Positions 1 through 6,995 of a stretch of 49,190 nucleotides of DNA are shown one piece after another. Position numbers and translations under genes: made by a program. Origin of the DNA: Mycobacterium palustre (GTDB lineage Bacteria; Actinomycetota; Actinomycetes; Mycobacteriales; Mycobacteriaceae); assembly GCF_002101785.1 (NCBI RefSeq), contig NZ_LQPJ01000110.1, forward strand, positions 1 through 49,190. The letters run 5' to 3'. Positions within the stretch are counted from its first letter, which is position 1. Each line of letters begins with the position of its first letter. The notes under the pieces are model-generated. The model worked only from the letters and a program-made list of their open reading frames with translations. It did no database searches and was not told the origin of the DNA.

Positions 1-68
1 GCCGTCAACGCCAACTCGACACCGCCTACGACACCCTGACCGCCGCCACCGACACGCCCCGGTGGTGA
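1..68 (+). CDS. 3' end of an unidentified gene (partial)
   Basis: An open frame enters from the left edge and ends at TGA 66-68, giving 21 residues ending in DTPRW. Nearly every third codon position is G or C, as in the real genes of this window, so I read it as the C-terminus of a plus-strand gene that begins outside. The tail is too short to assign a family. The following 280 bases, up to the SDR gene, are lower in GC and show no convincing gene. Confidence 0.35.
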   Translation, partial: RQRQLDTAYDTLTAATDTPRW

Positions 69-350
69 CCCAATGGCTCATACACGCAGTCAAATCTGGC
101 GACAACCGTGGGGCCTAAGACTTGGAAGGAGCTCATCCTCTCCGAGCACTGAAGCGAGCCACGAACGAAAGTGGCGGGAAGGGCGTTCATCGCGCCCATC
201 GTCCGTCCATCAATGGAAAGCATCGCGCCGCCTTTCGTTGCGAGGCAGGCACTTCGCCGTAGCGCCATCGATTACTCGCGCTGCGATCTCCGCGGCCCGG
301 ACGTCATCCCCACACAGCAACGCATTGTGAGACTAAGGAAGGCGGCCACG

Positions 351-1196
351 ATGATCCGAGATGTCAGCGTCGTGATCGGTATCGGAGGTATAGGCATAGC
401 CGTCGCACGGCGGGTAGGTCCCGGTCGGTCGCTGGTACTCGCCGACGTTGACACCAAATCCCTGCACGACGCCGCGAGCCGGCTAGCCGACGAAGGGCAC
501 ATCGTCCGCAGTGCCCATGTGGATGTCACGTCACGGGGTTCGCTAGCCGAGTTGGCCGCAGCCGCTTCATCCATTGGCCCGGTGTCCTCCGTTGTCCACA
601 CCGCGGGCCTCTCGCCCGAACAAGCGACAGTGGGTGCGTTCCTGGCCGTCGATCTAATGGGCGTGGCGCTGACGATAGATGCATTTGGCGCCGTTATAGA
701 ACGTGGCGGATCGGGCGTCGTCATATCTAGCATGGCCGCCCACCTGAACCAACCGATTGAGCCCGACATCGAGTTCCAATTGGCAACAACGCCAACGGAA
801 GAACTCCTCGCGTTGCCCGCCAACGACCCCAATCGTTTCAAGGTTCCCGGCGAGGCATATGCGCATGCCAAGCGGGTTAATCAACTTCGTGTCGCGATGG
901 CCGCCACTGAATGGGGCAGACGTGGCGCACGGATCAACTCGATCAGCCCCGGGATCATCGCAACGCCGATGGGCAGACAAGAATTGGCCGGCGCCTCGGG
1001 CGGCGCTATGCGGGCAATGATCGACGGATCAGGAACCCAGAGACCCGGGACCGCCGACGACATCGCGGCCGTTGTGGACTTTCTTCTCAGCCCTGCGGCG
1101 AGTTTCGTGACGGGCACCGACCTCCTCGTCGACGGCGGCGTCACAGCAGCGTTTCGGACGGGCCAAATCGATTTCGGACGGGCGATACCGCCCTGA
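351..1196 (+). CDS. SDR-family oxidoreductase with atypical codon use
   Basis: A 281-residue short-chain dehydrogenase/reductase, expected to oxidise or reduce an alcohol/ketone with NAD(P). A glycine-rich cofactor loop (GIGGIG) lies near residue 12, a Ser pair follows in VVISS, and the YxxxK motif (YAHAK) appears after a long insert. PGIIATPM and LLVDGG are the usual C-terminal signatures. ATG 351 is chosen because AAGGAAGG lies 5-12 bases upstream; the frame stays open to 171 but the N-terminal part would not resemble an SDR. The gene uses several ATA isoleucine codons, rare in this genome, and has lower GC than its neighbours. This suggests acquisition from elsewhere. Substrate unknown. 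Confidence 0.85.
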   Translation: MIRDVSVVIGIGGIGIAVARRVGPGRSLVLADVDTKSLHDAASRLADEGHIVRSAHVDVTSRGSLAELAAAASSIGPVSSVVHTAGLSPEQATVGAFLAVDLMGVALTIDAFGAVIERGGSGVVISSMAAHLNQPIEPDIEFQLATTPTEELLALPANDPNRFKVPGEAYAHAKRVNQLRVAMAATEWGRRGARINSISPGIIATPMGRQELAGASGGAMRAMIDGSGTQRPGTADDIAAVVDFLLSPAASFVTGTDLLVDGGVTAAFRTGQIDFGRAIPP

Positions 1197-1362
1197 TTCT
1201 GGCGAAGCCTGCTGACCTGATGTCTTCCACCGGGCCAGTGAAAGCGCACCACCCCTCCCAACGGGCGACCGTAGCCGTCCCCTGTCGGGCAAACAAACTC
1301 ACAACATCTCGACGCAACACCTGAAAAGCACGCCACCCGCCTTTGCGATGGGGCCCGTCGCT

Positions 1363-1563
1363 TCAGAGCCAACCGGTGCGGGCGGCGGCAACAGGCTCGG
1401 CGGGGGCCGGCGCGAGTTGGGTGAACTCATCCGGACCCACGCCCGCGCGCGCCAGCACGGCCGCTGGGTCGGCTGAGAGCTCGGGGACGAACTGCCGCCG
1501 TCCGGGTTCCCAATCCTTGAAACGGCCGGGGCGGCGAAGCCCCGGCCCGCATCGAAACAGCCA
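1363..1563 (-). pseudogene. Truncated 3' end of an unidentified minus-strand gene
   Basis: On the minus strand a 66-codon frame ends at TGA (plus-strand 1363-1365). Its last ~55 codons have strong GC third-position bias and read as protein (residues such as RFKDWEPGRR, FVPELSADP, AVLARAGV). An in-frame TGA at 1564-1566 closes it upstream, and no usable ATG or GTG start lies in between, so the 5' part of the gene is missing. A hairpin (1524-1547) lies exactly where the protein-like signal begins. I do not recognise the family. Confidence 0.45.
1524..1547. repeat. Perfect 9-bp inverted repeat
   Basis: Arms GGCCGGGGC (1524-1532) and GCCCCGGCC (1539-1547) flank a 6-base loop. It lies at the 5' boundary of the truncated minus-strand frame. 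It could be a terminator or a scar of the event that removed the gene's start; the sequence does not decide. Confidence 0.5.
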
Positions 1564-1616
1564 TCACCCCAGTGCAACACAACCAAGCCCGCCGTTTGGC
1601 GTGCCGTCGTCGCGCG

Positions 1617-1676
1617 GCGAGCGTGCGTGTCTGCGCGGCGACACGCCGGTGCGGGCGGCATTCCACGCACGCTCGC
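1617..1676 (-). terminator. Large inverted repeat downstream of the SRPBCC gene
   Basis: Arms GCGAGCGTGCGTG (1617-1629) and CACGCACGCTCGC (1664-1676) are perfectly complementary over 13 bp. A smaller stem (CGGCG 1636-1640, CGCCG 1644-1648) nests in the 34-base interior. The structure starts 12 bases after the stop of the last gene of the long minus-strand block, which fits a transcription terminator. There is no U-tract, as is common in mycobacteria. The rest of the 1197-1688 gap shows nothing more than the truncated gene tail. Confidence 0.55.
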
Positions 1677-1688
1677 GGGAAGAAACGG

Positions 1689-2123
1689 CTAGGACTCGGC
1701 GAGCCTTTTGAGGCACTTCAAATCCGCGGACAGCGTGCGCCTCACCTGGCGCACGGCGACGCGGTCGGCGATATACCCGAGGATGCCGCCGGGCGCCTGA
1801 TACGAGAGCCGGTAGATCACCCTCGTCCTGCCGTCCCCGCAGTCGCGGAGCCGGAACCGCCCGCGCAGCGAGATCCCGGTGATGCCCACCCAGGCGATGT
1901 CGCGGTTCTCGTCGAATTCCACCACCTCGATGAGCCCGCCGACGGGCACCGAGCCGATCTTCCAGTGCACGGTGTAGCGCGCACCCAGGCCGCGGCGCTG
2001 GTCGTTCGACGACTCCCAGCGCTCCAGGTTCGTCATGAACGACGGGTAGCAGTCGGGCTCGCTGACGATCTTCCAGACCGCGTCGCGATCGGCGTTGATG
2101 ACGCAGCGGCGTTCGACGCGCAT
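1689..2123 (-). CDS. SRPBCC / polyketide cyclase-like protein
   Basis: A 144-residue protein of the START-like SRPBCC superfamily, small helix-grip folds that bind hydrophobic ligands. It starts MRVERRCVINADRDAVWKIV and keeps the family pattern of a first strand, a 'VW' helix, the cyclase-like YPSFMTNLE stretch and a long C-terminal helix. The start ATG (2123-2121) overlaps the stop of the upstream acyltransferase by one base (TGATG), implying translational coupling. It is the last gene of the block and is followed by a strong inverted repeat. Its neighbour suggests a lipid or aromatic ligand, but the ligand cannot be read from sequence. Confidence 0.85.
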   Translation of the reverse strand: MRVERRCVINADRDAVWKIVSEPDCYPSFMTNLERWESSNDQRRGLGARYTVHWKIGSVPVGGLIEVVEFDENRDIAWVGITGISLRGRFRLRDCGDGRTRVIYRLSYQAPGGILGYIADRVAVRQVRRTLSADLKCLKRLAES

Positions 2124-2965
2124 CAGCCGATCACCGGGAATCGGCGTTCGGCGGCCAGCCGGTCGACGCCGCCCTGCAGGCTGGCCAGCACCTTGTCGTG
2201 CACCGCCTGGTCCTCGAGATCCGAGCCGTCGACCCGGATCGGGTGTTGCACCTCGATCACTATCTTGGTGGGCAGCGGGATATGCCCGGCCAGGTCGCTG
2301 ATGTTGATGCCCCACGGCAGGGCCAGCGATATCGGAATGCTCTTGAGCCGCAGCAATTTATCAGCCATCAGCAGTTTGGCCAGCCACTGCCCGCGGTTGA
2401 GGAACAGCGCGCTCTCCTGGCCGCCGACGCTGGCGACCGGGACGATCGGCACCCCGGCCTCGCGGGCCAGCCGCACGTAGCCCATCCGGCCGCCGAAGTC
2501 GACCTTGTGGCGCTCCCAGGACGGCCGGAAGACTTCGTAGTCGCCGCCGGGATACACCAGCAGCGCCGCCCCGGATTCCGGCGCCAGCCGGGCGTTCTCG
2601 TGGTTGGCCGCGACCGTGCCGAACTTGCGCAGCCAGCCCAGCGGCGGCGCGGAGACGACGAGGTTGTGCGCCAGCTGGTAGAACGGCCGCTCCACGCCGA
2701 AGTAGGAACAAAACGCCAGGGTGAACACGAACGTGTCGGGCGGCACGTTGCCCCCGCTGTGGTTGCCGACCAGCAGCACCGGGCCCTCGGCGGGAATGCG
2801 GTCCAAACCGCGCACGTCCGCCCGGAAGTACAACGACGCCAGCAGCCAGGTGCCCGGCAGCTGGTCGCGGATGTAGTCGGGGTCCCGCTCATCGAGATCG
2901 GCTTTGGGCACCCGCGACACGACTTGCTCGCGGGCCCACTCCAAGATGCCGCCGACGCTAGGCAT
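2123..2965 (-). CDS. Lysophospholipid acyltransferase family protein (PlsC/DGAT-like)
   Basis: A 280-residue acyltransferase that should transfer fatty acyl groups from acyl-CoA to a glycerolipid or similar acceptor. The catalytic block I reads VGNHSGGN...PPD: the His is followed by Asp after seven residues, not the classical HX4D, a pattern I associate with mycobacterial MGAT/DGAT-like members. Block III is visible as VYPGGDYEVFRP and a later PIVPVASVGG segment lies in the usual place. ATG 2965 is 31 bases after the amidohydrolase stop, and its own stop overlaps the SRPBCC start. Peripheral membrane location is likely. The exact acceptor is unknown. Confidence 0.85.
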   Translation of the reverse strand: MPSVGGILEWAREQVVSRVPKADLDERDPDYIRDQLPGTWLLASLYFRADVRGLDRIPAEGPVLLVGNHSGGNVPPDTFVFTLAFCSYFGVERPFYQLAHNLVVSAPPLGWLRKFGTVAANHENARLAPESGAALLVYPGGDYEVFRPSWERHKVDFGGRMGYVRLAREAGVPIVPVASVGGQESALFLNRGQWLAKLLMADKLLRLKSIPISLALPWGINISDLAGHIPLPTKIVIEVQHPIRVDGSDLEDQAVHDKVLASLQGGVDRLAAERRFPVIG

Positions 2966-2996
2966 AACCGCCGGTATACCCCGGTGTCACCGGGCG

Positions 2997-4097
2997 TCAA
3001 ACGCCATAGAGGCGGGCCGAGTTGTCGCGCGCGATGAGCTCGACCACCCGGATGGCGTCGGCCTCGCTCCAGTCGCCGTCGTCGACGAATCCGCGGAGCA
3101 CGCGGTGAATTCCCCTGCGCCACAAGGTCGCACCGAGATAGTGCAATTCCGCGGGGCCGAAGCCATCGGACGAATACAGGATCTTGCCGAACGGCGCCAT
3201 CTCCAGCAGTCGGGCGATGAACGCCGGCGACCGGGCCCCGAGGTGGGTCACGCTCAAGCCGCCGTCGAGGTAGACGTGGTTGAAGGCCTGCGCCAGGTAG
3301 CCGGCCTCGCGCTCGTAGGGATAGCAGTGCAGCAGCACGATCGGGGTGTCGGCGGCCTGCCGCAGGAAGTCGAGCAGATACAGGGGGTTGGCCTTGGCCA
3401 GGTCGCAGTCCCGGTCGCCGAAACCGACGTGGAACTGCAGCGGCTTGCCGAGCCGCAGCGCCTGGTGCAGCCCGAAGCGCAGCAGCACCCGGTCCCGCAA
3501 CCGGGTCCCGCCGCTGTCGCGCCAGCGGCTCGCGGCCTCGGCCACCTGCGCCGGCGACGGTTCGGTGAGGTCGCCGTCGAAGCCGCCGCGGTAGGCCAGG
3601 ATGGACTTGGTGCCGACCGCCGCGGCCGCGCGCCGGTGCAGGATTTCTTCGAACGCCGCGGCGTAATCGCCCGGCGCCCGCGCGGCCTGCTCGGCCACCT
3701 GCTCGAGGCGGACGACCTCGTGGGCGCGGGCGCCGGAGACCTCGGCCATGCCGGCCACGTCGGCCGTATCCCCGTCGATGCCGGTGTCGACCAGCCAGTC
3801 GCTGACGTGGGCGGCGGGCAGGAACAGCCGCGCCAGCTCGGCCTCGCCGAGCTGCCGACGCCGCTCCCAATATGCCTGGGGGTCAACGTGTTTCGGCAGG
3901 CCCAAAACCGGCGCGCAGTGGGCGCGGACGGCGAAGCCGAGCTGGGAGTCGAAGGCCGGGCCGACGACCGGATCGGTGTTGGCCTCGTTGAGGGCGTTCT
4001 CGAAGCGCCGCCGGTCCCCCGGCGTCAGCCAGCACCCGTGGACGTGCTGGTCGATCAACGCCACGTCGTCGATGCGGGAGGCCAGCGCGGGCGTCAC
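2997..4097 (-). CDS. Amidohydrolase (FluG N-terminal-like; Rv1879-like)
   Basis: A 366-residue metal-dependent amidohydrolase of the amidohydrolase_2 type. Metal ligands are visible as DQHVHG near residue 16, LQFHVGFGD in the middle, LLHCYPYE, and SSDGFGP towards the C-terminus. It begins with GTG (4097-4095) overlapping the TGA of glnA3 by the classic GTGA, so the two proteins are probably made together. A glutamine-synthetase-like protein next to this amidohydrolase mirrors the two halves of fungal FluG. It probably hydrolyses an amide or gamma-glutamyl compound; the substrate is inference. Confidence 0.9.
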   Translation of the reverse strand: MTPALASRIDDVALIDQHVHGCWLTPGDRRRFENALNEANTDPVVGPAFDSQLGFAVRAHCAPVLGLPKHVDPQAYWERRRQLGEAELARLFLPAAHVSDWLVDTGIDGDTADVAGMAEVSGARAHEVVRLEQVAEQAARAPGDYAAAFEEILHRRAAAAVGTKSILAYRGGFDGDLTEPSPAQVAEAASRWRDSGGTRLRDRVLLRFGLHQALRLGKPLQFHVGFGDRDCDLAKANPLYLLDFLRQAADTPIVLLHCYPYEREAGYLAQAFNHVYLDGGLSVTHLGARSPAFIARLLEMAPFGKILYSSDGFGPAELHYLGATLWRRGIHRVLRGFVDDGDWSEADAIRVVELIARDNSARLYGV

Positions 4098-5446
4098 AGG
4101 CTCCAGGCCATCCGGAACTTGTCGGCCAGCTCCTGCGGGCCCAGCTCGCCGTAGCGCTCGTGCTCCAGGCGGCGCACCGCCAGCACCATGTCCACGGCGG
4201 GGTCGCCGAGGATGTCGCGCAGCAGCCGCGAATGATCAAGCGCGGCAAGGGCTTTTGCCTGCGACTGCGACAGTCGCCGGACGCCCGCGTTCTCGCGATC
4301 CGCATCGGACAGTTTCGCCGGGTCGACCGTGATTTCTTCCGGCAACGCGGCCCGTCGTTTGATCCCGTGAAGCGCCAGCCCGAGGATCGCCGCCGACGCC
4401 AGATACGGGTTCGCCGACGGGTCGACGATTTTCACCTCGACGTTGCCGCCGCGCGGGCTGCCCGGGCCGCCCCTGATGAAGCGCACCGCCGCCTCGCGGT
4501 TCTCGGTGCCCCAGCAGGCGTAGGCGCCTGCCCAGTTGCCGGGTCGCATCCGCAAACCCGACACGATCGAGCCGCACAGGATGCCCTGGGCCTCGGATAA
4601 CCCGCCGACCACGCCGGCGATCGCGCTCTCCCCCGCCGCCGTCATGCCCGCGACTCCCGTCCCGCCGGAAAACACCGGTCCGTCCGGCGTGCTCAGCGAA
4701 AAGTGCTGATGCGCACCGGATCCCACGCTGTCGGCGAAGGGTGCCGGCGACAGGCTGACGCGCAGCCCGTGGCGGCGGGCGGCCCGGCCGACGATCAGCC
4801 GCGTCAGCGCCAGCTGGTCGGCGGCGGCCACCGGCGGCAACGGCGTTAACGAGATCTCGAACTGGTTGGGCCCGTACTCGGGATGGAACTGCTCCACCCC
4901 GACCCCGGCGGCCGCCGCCGCGGCGTTGACGTCGCGCACGAAACCCTCGTGCTCGAGCACGCCGGCGAGGCCGTACTGCGCCCAGAGGGTGGCCGGCAGC
5001 CGCCCGCCCTGCGAATCGACCAGCACGAACTCGAGCTCGTGGCCGACGGCCGCCTCGATGCCGGCCTCCGCCAGCGCGCCCTCGATGCGGCGCAGCGTTC
5101 CCCGCCCGCACGCAGCGACGGGCGTGCCGTCCTGCTCGAAGAACGAGGCGGGCGCCCACGCTAACCCGTCGCCGAGCATGCGCAACGCCGACAGGTCGAT
5201 GCGCAGGCGCTGATCGCCGATCACGCCGGCGTCGTCGGTGAACGCCGTGCCGGTCTGGTCGATGGCGAAGACGTGCCACGACGGGCTGGCGCCCAGCCCG
5301 GGGTCGGCGAAGGTGCTGGTGCGCCGGATCGGCACCGTCTTGGCCTGCGTGAGGCCGGCGGGGTTGACCGTGGTGCCGATGACGGTGTCGACGCCCTCGG
5401 CCTCCAGTTGGGCGATCGCCGCGGCTGCGAGCGGGGTGGCGGTCAT
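4094..5446 (-). CDS. glnA3: Glutamine-synthetase-like enzyme GlnA3
   Basis: A 450-residue member of the glutamine synthetase superfamily, the length I recall for M. tuberculosis Rv1878. The ATP/glutamate-binding signatures are clear: GHELEFVLVD, EISLTPL, GSGAHQHFSLS and NVEVKIVDPSANPYL. The last is the C-terminal Arg/Glu region in which classical GS differs somewhat. GlnA3-type proteins generally do not replace housekeeping GlnA1; some homologues gamma-glutamylate polyamines. ATG 5446 starts 11 bases after the stop of the F420-type oxidoreductase, and the stop overlaps the amidohydrolase start. A role in catabolism of an amine or gamma-glutamyl compound is inference from the context. Confidence 0.92.
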   Translation of the reverse strand: MTATPLAAAAIAQLEAEGVDTVIGTTVNPAGLTQAKTVPIRRTSTFADPGLGASPSWHVFAIDQTGTAFTDDAGVIGDQRLRIDLSALRMLGDGLAWAPASFFEQDGTPVAACGRGTLRRIEGALAEAGIEAAVGHELEFVLVDSQGGRLPATLWAQYGLAGVLEHEGFVRDVNAAAAAAGVGVEQFHPEYGPNQFEISLTPLPPVAAADQLALTRLIVGRAARRHGLRVSLSPAPFADSVGSGAHQHFSLSTPDGPVFSGGTGVAGMTAAGESAIAGVVGGLSEAQGILCGSIVSGLRMRPGNWAGAYACWGTENREAAVRFIRGGPGSPRGGNVEVKIVDPSANPYLASAAILGLALHGIKRRAALPEEITVDPAKLSDADRENAGVRRLSQSQAKALAALDHSRLLRDILGDPAVDMVLAVRRLEHERYGELGPQELADKFRMAWSL

Positions 5447-5457
5447 GAGAAACCCGA

Positions 5458-6348
5458 TCAGTTCTGCCGGCCGACCAGCTCGGCGGCGAACCGATCGAGG
5501 AAGTCCTCGATCGGCCCAGCGCCGGCCGGCCGGATGACGAATTTCGTCAGCCCCGCGGCGATGTAGGCATCGAGCTGTCTGTGTAGCCGGTCCCAGCCGG
5601 CGGCGATCAGCTCGGCGGGGTCGAGGTCCGGGCGGCGCCGGCGCGCCGCGGCCGCCAACTCCGGGGGAATCTCGCCGTCGGCCCCGTCCACCACGGCCAG
5701 CGAGATCCCGAAATGGTCGGGCTCGATCTGCCGGCCGGCGTCGGCCGCGGCGCGTTCGATCGCCTGCCGGGCCGCCCGCGCCTCGGCCGGGGTGAGGAAG
5801 CTGCCCAGCCAGCCGTCGCCCAGCGCGCCGATGCGCCGAAACGCCGCGGGCGCCGAGCCGCCCAACCAGATGTCGAGCGGCGGCACCGGCCGCGGCGCCA
5901 CCGCGGCCGCCCTCACGGTGAAGTACCGGCCGGTGTAGCTGGCCGAGTCGTCAACCAGCGCCGACCGCAACACCCGCAGCGCCTCGTCGAACACCGCCGC
6001 CCGCTGCCCGTCGGGAACGACGAACACCTCGCGTTCGGCCGGGATCGCCGAGCGCAACCCGAACACCGGAAGCACGCGCTTCGGGGCGACCGCCGCCAGC
6101 GACGCCAGCTGTTTGGCCACCAGCACCGGGTGCCGCCCCGGGAGGACGGCCACCGACGTGCCCACCTTCAACCGGGTCGTCCGCGCCAGCGCATAGGCCA
6201 TCCCCACCACCGGATCCACCGCCGGGGAGTACACCAGCTCGGAAAACCACAGCGAGTCGATCCCGCTCGCTTCGAGGTGATCGACGATGCCGGCGAGCCG
6301 ATCCGGGGCGGTGTCCGCCCCCAGCCCGACACCGAAGCGAATCTTCAA
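5458..6348 (-). CDS. LLM-class F420-dependent oxidoreductase
   Basis: A 296-residue luciferase-like TIM-barrel oxidoreductase, probably using coenzyme F420. The N-terminus KIRFGVGLG, the SLWFSELVYSP segment, TTRLKVGTSVAVLPGRHPV and PPLDIWLGGSAP are standard for the class. I choose the TTG start at 6348-6346 because GGAGGA sits six bases upstream; an ATG eight codons earlier has no such site. It lies immediately upstream of glnA3 and downstream of a CMD-family protein. Neither of these two oxidoreductase genes is expected beside glnA3 in M. tuberculosis. Substrate unknown. Confidence 0.88.
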   Translation of the reverse strand: MKIRFGVGLGADTAPDRLAGIVDHLEASGIDSLWFSELVYSPAVDPVVGMAYALARTTRLKVGTSVAVLPGRHPVLVAKQLASLAAVAPKRVLPVFGLRSAIPAEREVFVVPDGQRAAVFDEALRVLRSALVDDSASYTGRYFTVRAAAVAPRPVPPLDIWLGGSAPAAFRRIGALGDGWLGSFLTPAEARAARQAIERAAADAGRQIEPDHFGISLAVVDGADGEIPPELAAAARRRRPDLDPAELIAAGWDRLHRQLDAYIAAGLTKFVIRPAGAGPIEDFLDRFAAELVGRQN

Positions 6349-6458
6349 GAGGTCTCCTCCGCGCCCGCGAAACATAAACGGCTGCCACGTTTTCCGGCGT
6401 GTCTTCGCAGACATTTCCGCGTCGCGGCGCAACCGGTGATGAGTTGAGGTGGGAAGGG

Positions 6459-6953
6459 CTACGCGCGGCTGGGCAGGGTCAGCTTGCAGGCCTGGCCGAT
6501 GTCCAGGGTCCGCAACACCCGGCCCATGCCGACCCATAGCGCACACGACAGCGCCAGGTCCGCGAGCAACTCGTCGGAGAAGTGTTCGGCGCAGCGCGCC
6601 CAGAAGTCTTCGTCGTCGCGGAGTTTGGTGTGCTCGGTGGCGAACCGGTGCGCGAATTCGGCGGCCAGCCGCTCCTGTTCGCTGTAGCCCGGCCAGGTGC
6701 GCCATTCGAGCGCGTGCTCGTAGAGCTCCTCGTCGACGCCCGCCGCGGGTCCGTCGGCGTCGCGGGTGTTGACGCAGACGACGCATTCGTTGCTGTGCGC
6801 GATCACCGTTCGCGCGAGCTCGCGGGTGCGCAGCGGCAACCGGCTCTTCGTGTAGACCGCCTGGCTGAACGCGCCGAGCGCGCCACCGAGGTCGGGCGAT
6901 TTGGCAAACCAGCCGGCCAGGTCGTCGTCGGCAAAGGTTCCGATTCGGCTCAT
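6459..6953 (-). CDS. Carboxymuconolactone decarboxylase / AhpD-like protein
   Basis: A 164-residue all-helical protein of the CMD/AhpD superfamily. The core reads RTRELARTVIAHSNECVVCVNTRDAD, carrying a CxxC pair. The histidine that AhpD has four residues after its second Cys is absent here (NTR follows), so the classical AhpD proton relay is incomplete. ATG 6953 is 42 bases downstream of the MFS gene. It may be a thiol-peroxidase-like or decarboxylase-like partner of the adjoining F420-type enzyme; function is not assigned. Confidence 0.85.
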   Translation of the reverse strand: MSRIGTFADDDLAGWFAKSPDLGGALGAFSQAVYTKSRLPLRTRELARTVIAHSNECVVCVNTRDADGPAAGVDEELYEHALEWRTWPGYSEQERLAAEFAHRFATEHTKLRDDEDFWARCAEHFSDELLADLALSCALWVGMGRVLRTLDIGQACKLTLPSRA

Positions 6954-6995
6954 GGCGTGATGGTACGCCCGAGCCCCGGATTTCGGGCGGACCCG

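Noticed and set aside
26..330. Open frames on both strands in the first 330 bases
   Set aside because: No family features, no ribosome sites and no codon bias like the real genes; only the 3-68 tail is retained.
2368..3870. A 500-codon minus-strand open frame overlapping the acyltransferase and amidohydrolase
   Set aside because: It is an Arg/Pro/Ala-rich shadow of two well-recognised genes in another frame, a common artefact at this GC content.
6349..6458. Longer N-terminus for the F420-type oxidoreductase (ATG 6374 or earlier)
   Set aside because: The TTG at 6348 has a GGAGGA site at ideal distance and starts exactly at the family N-terminus.
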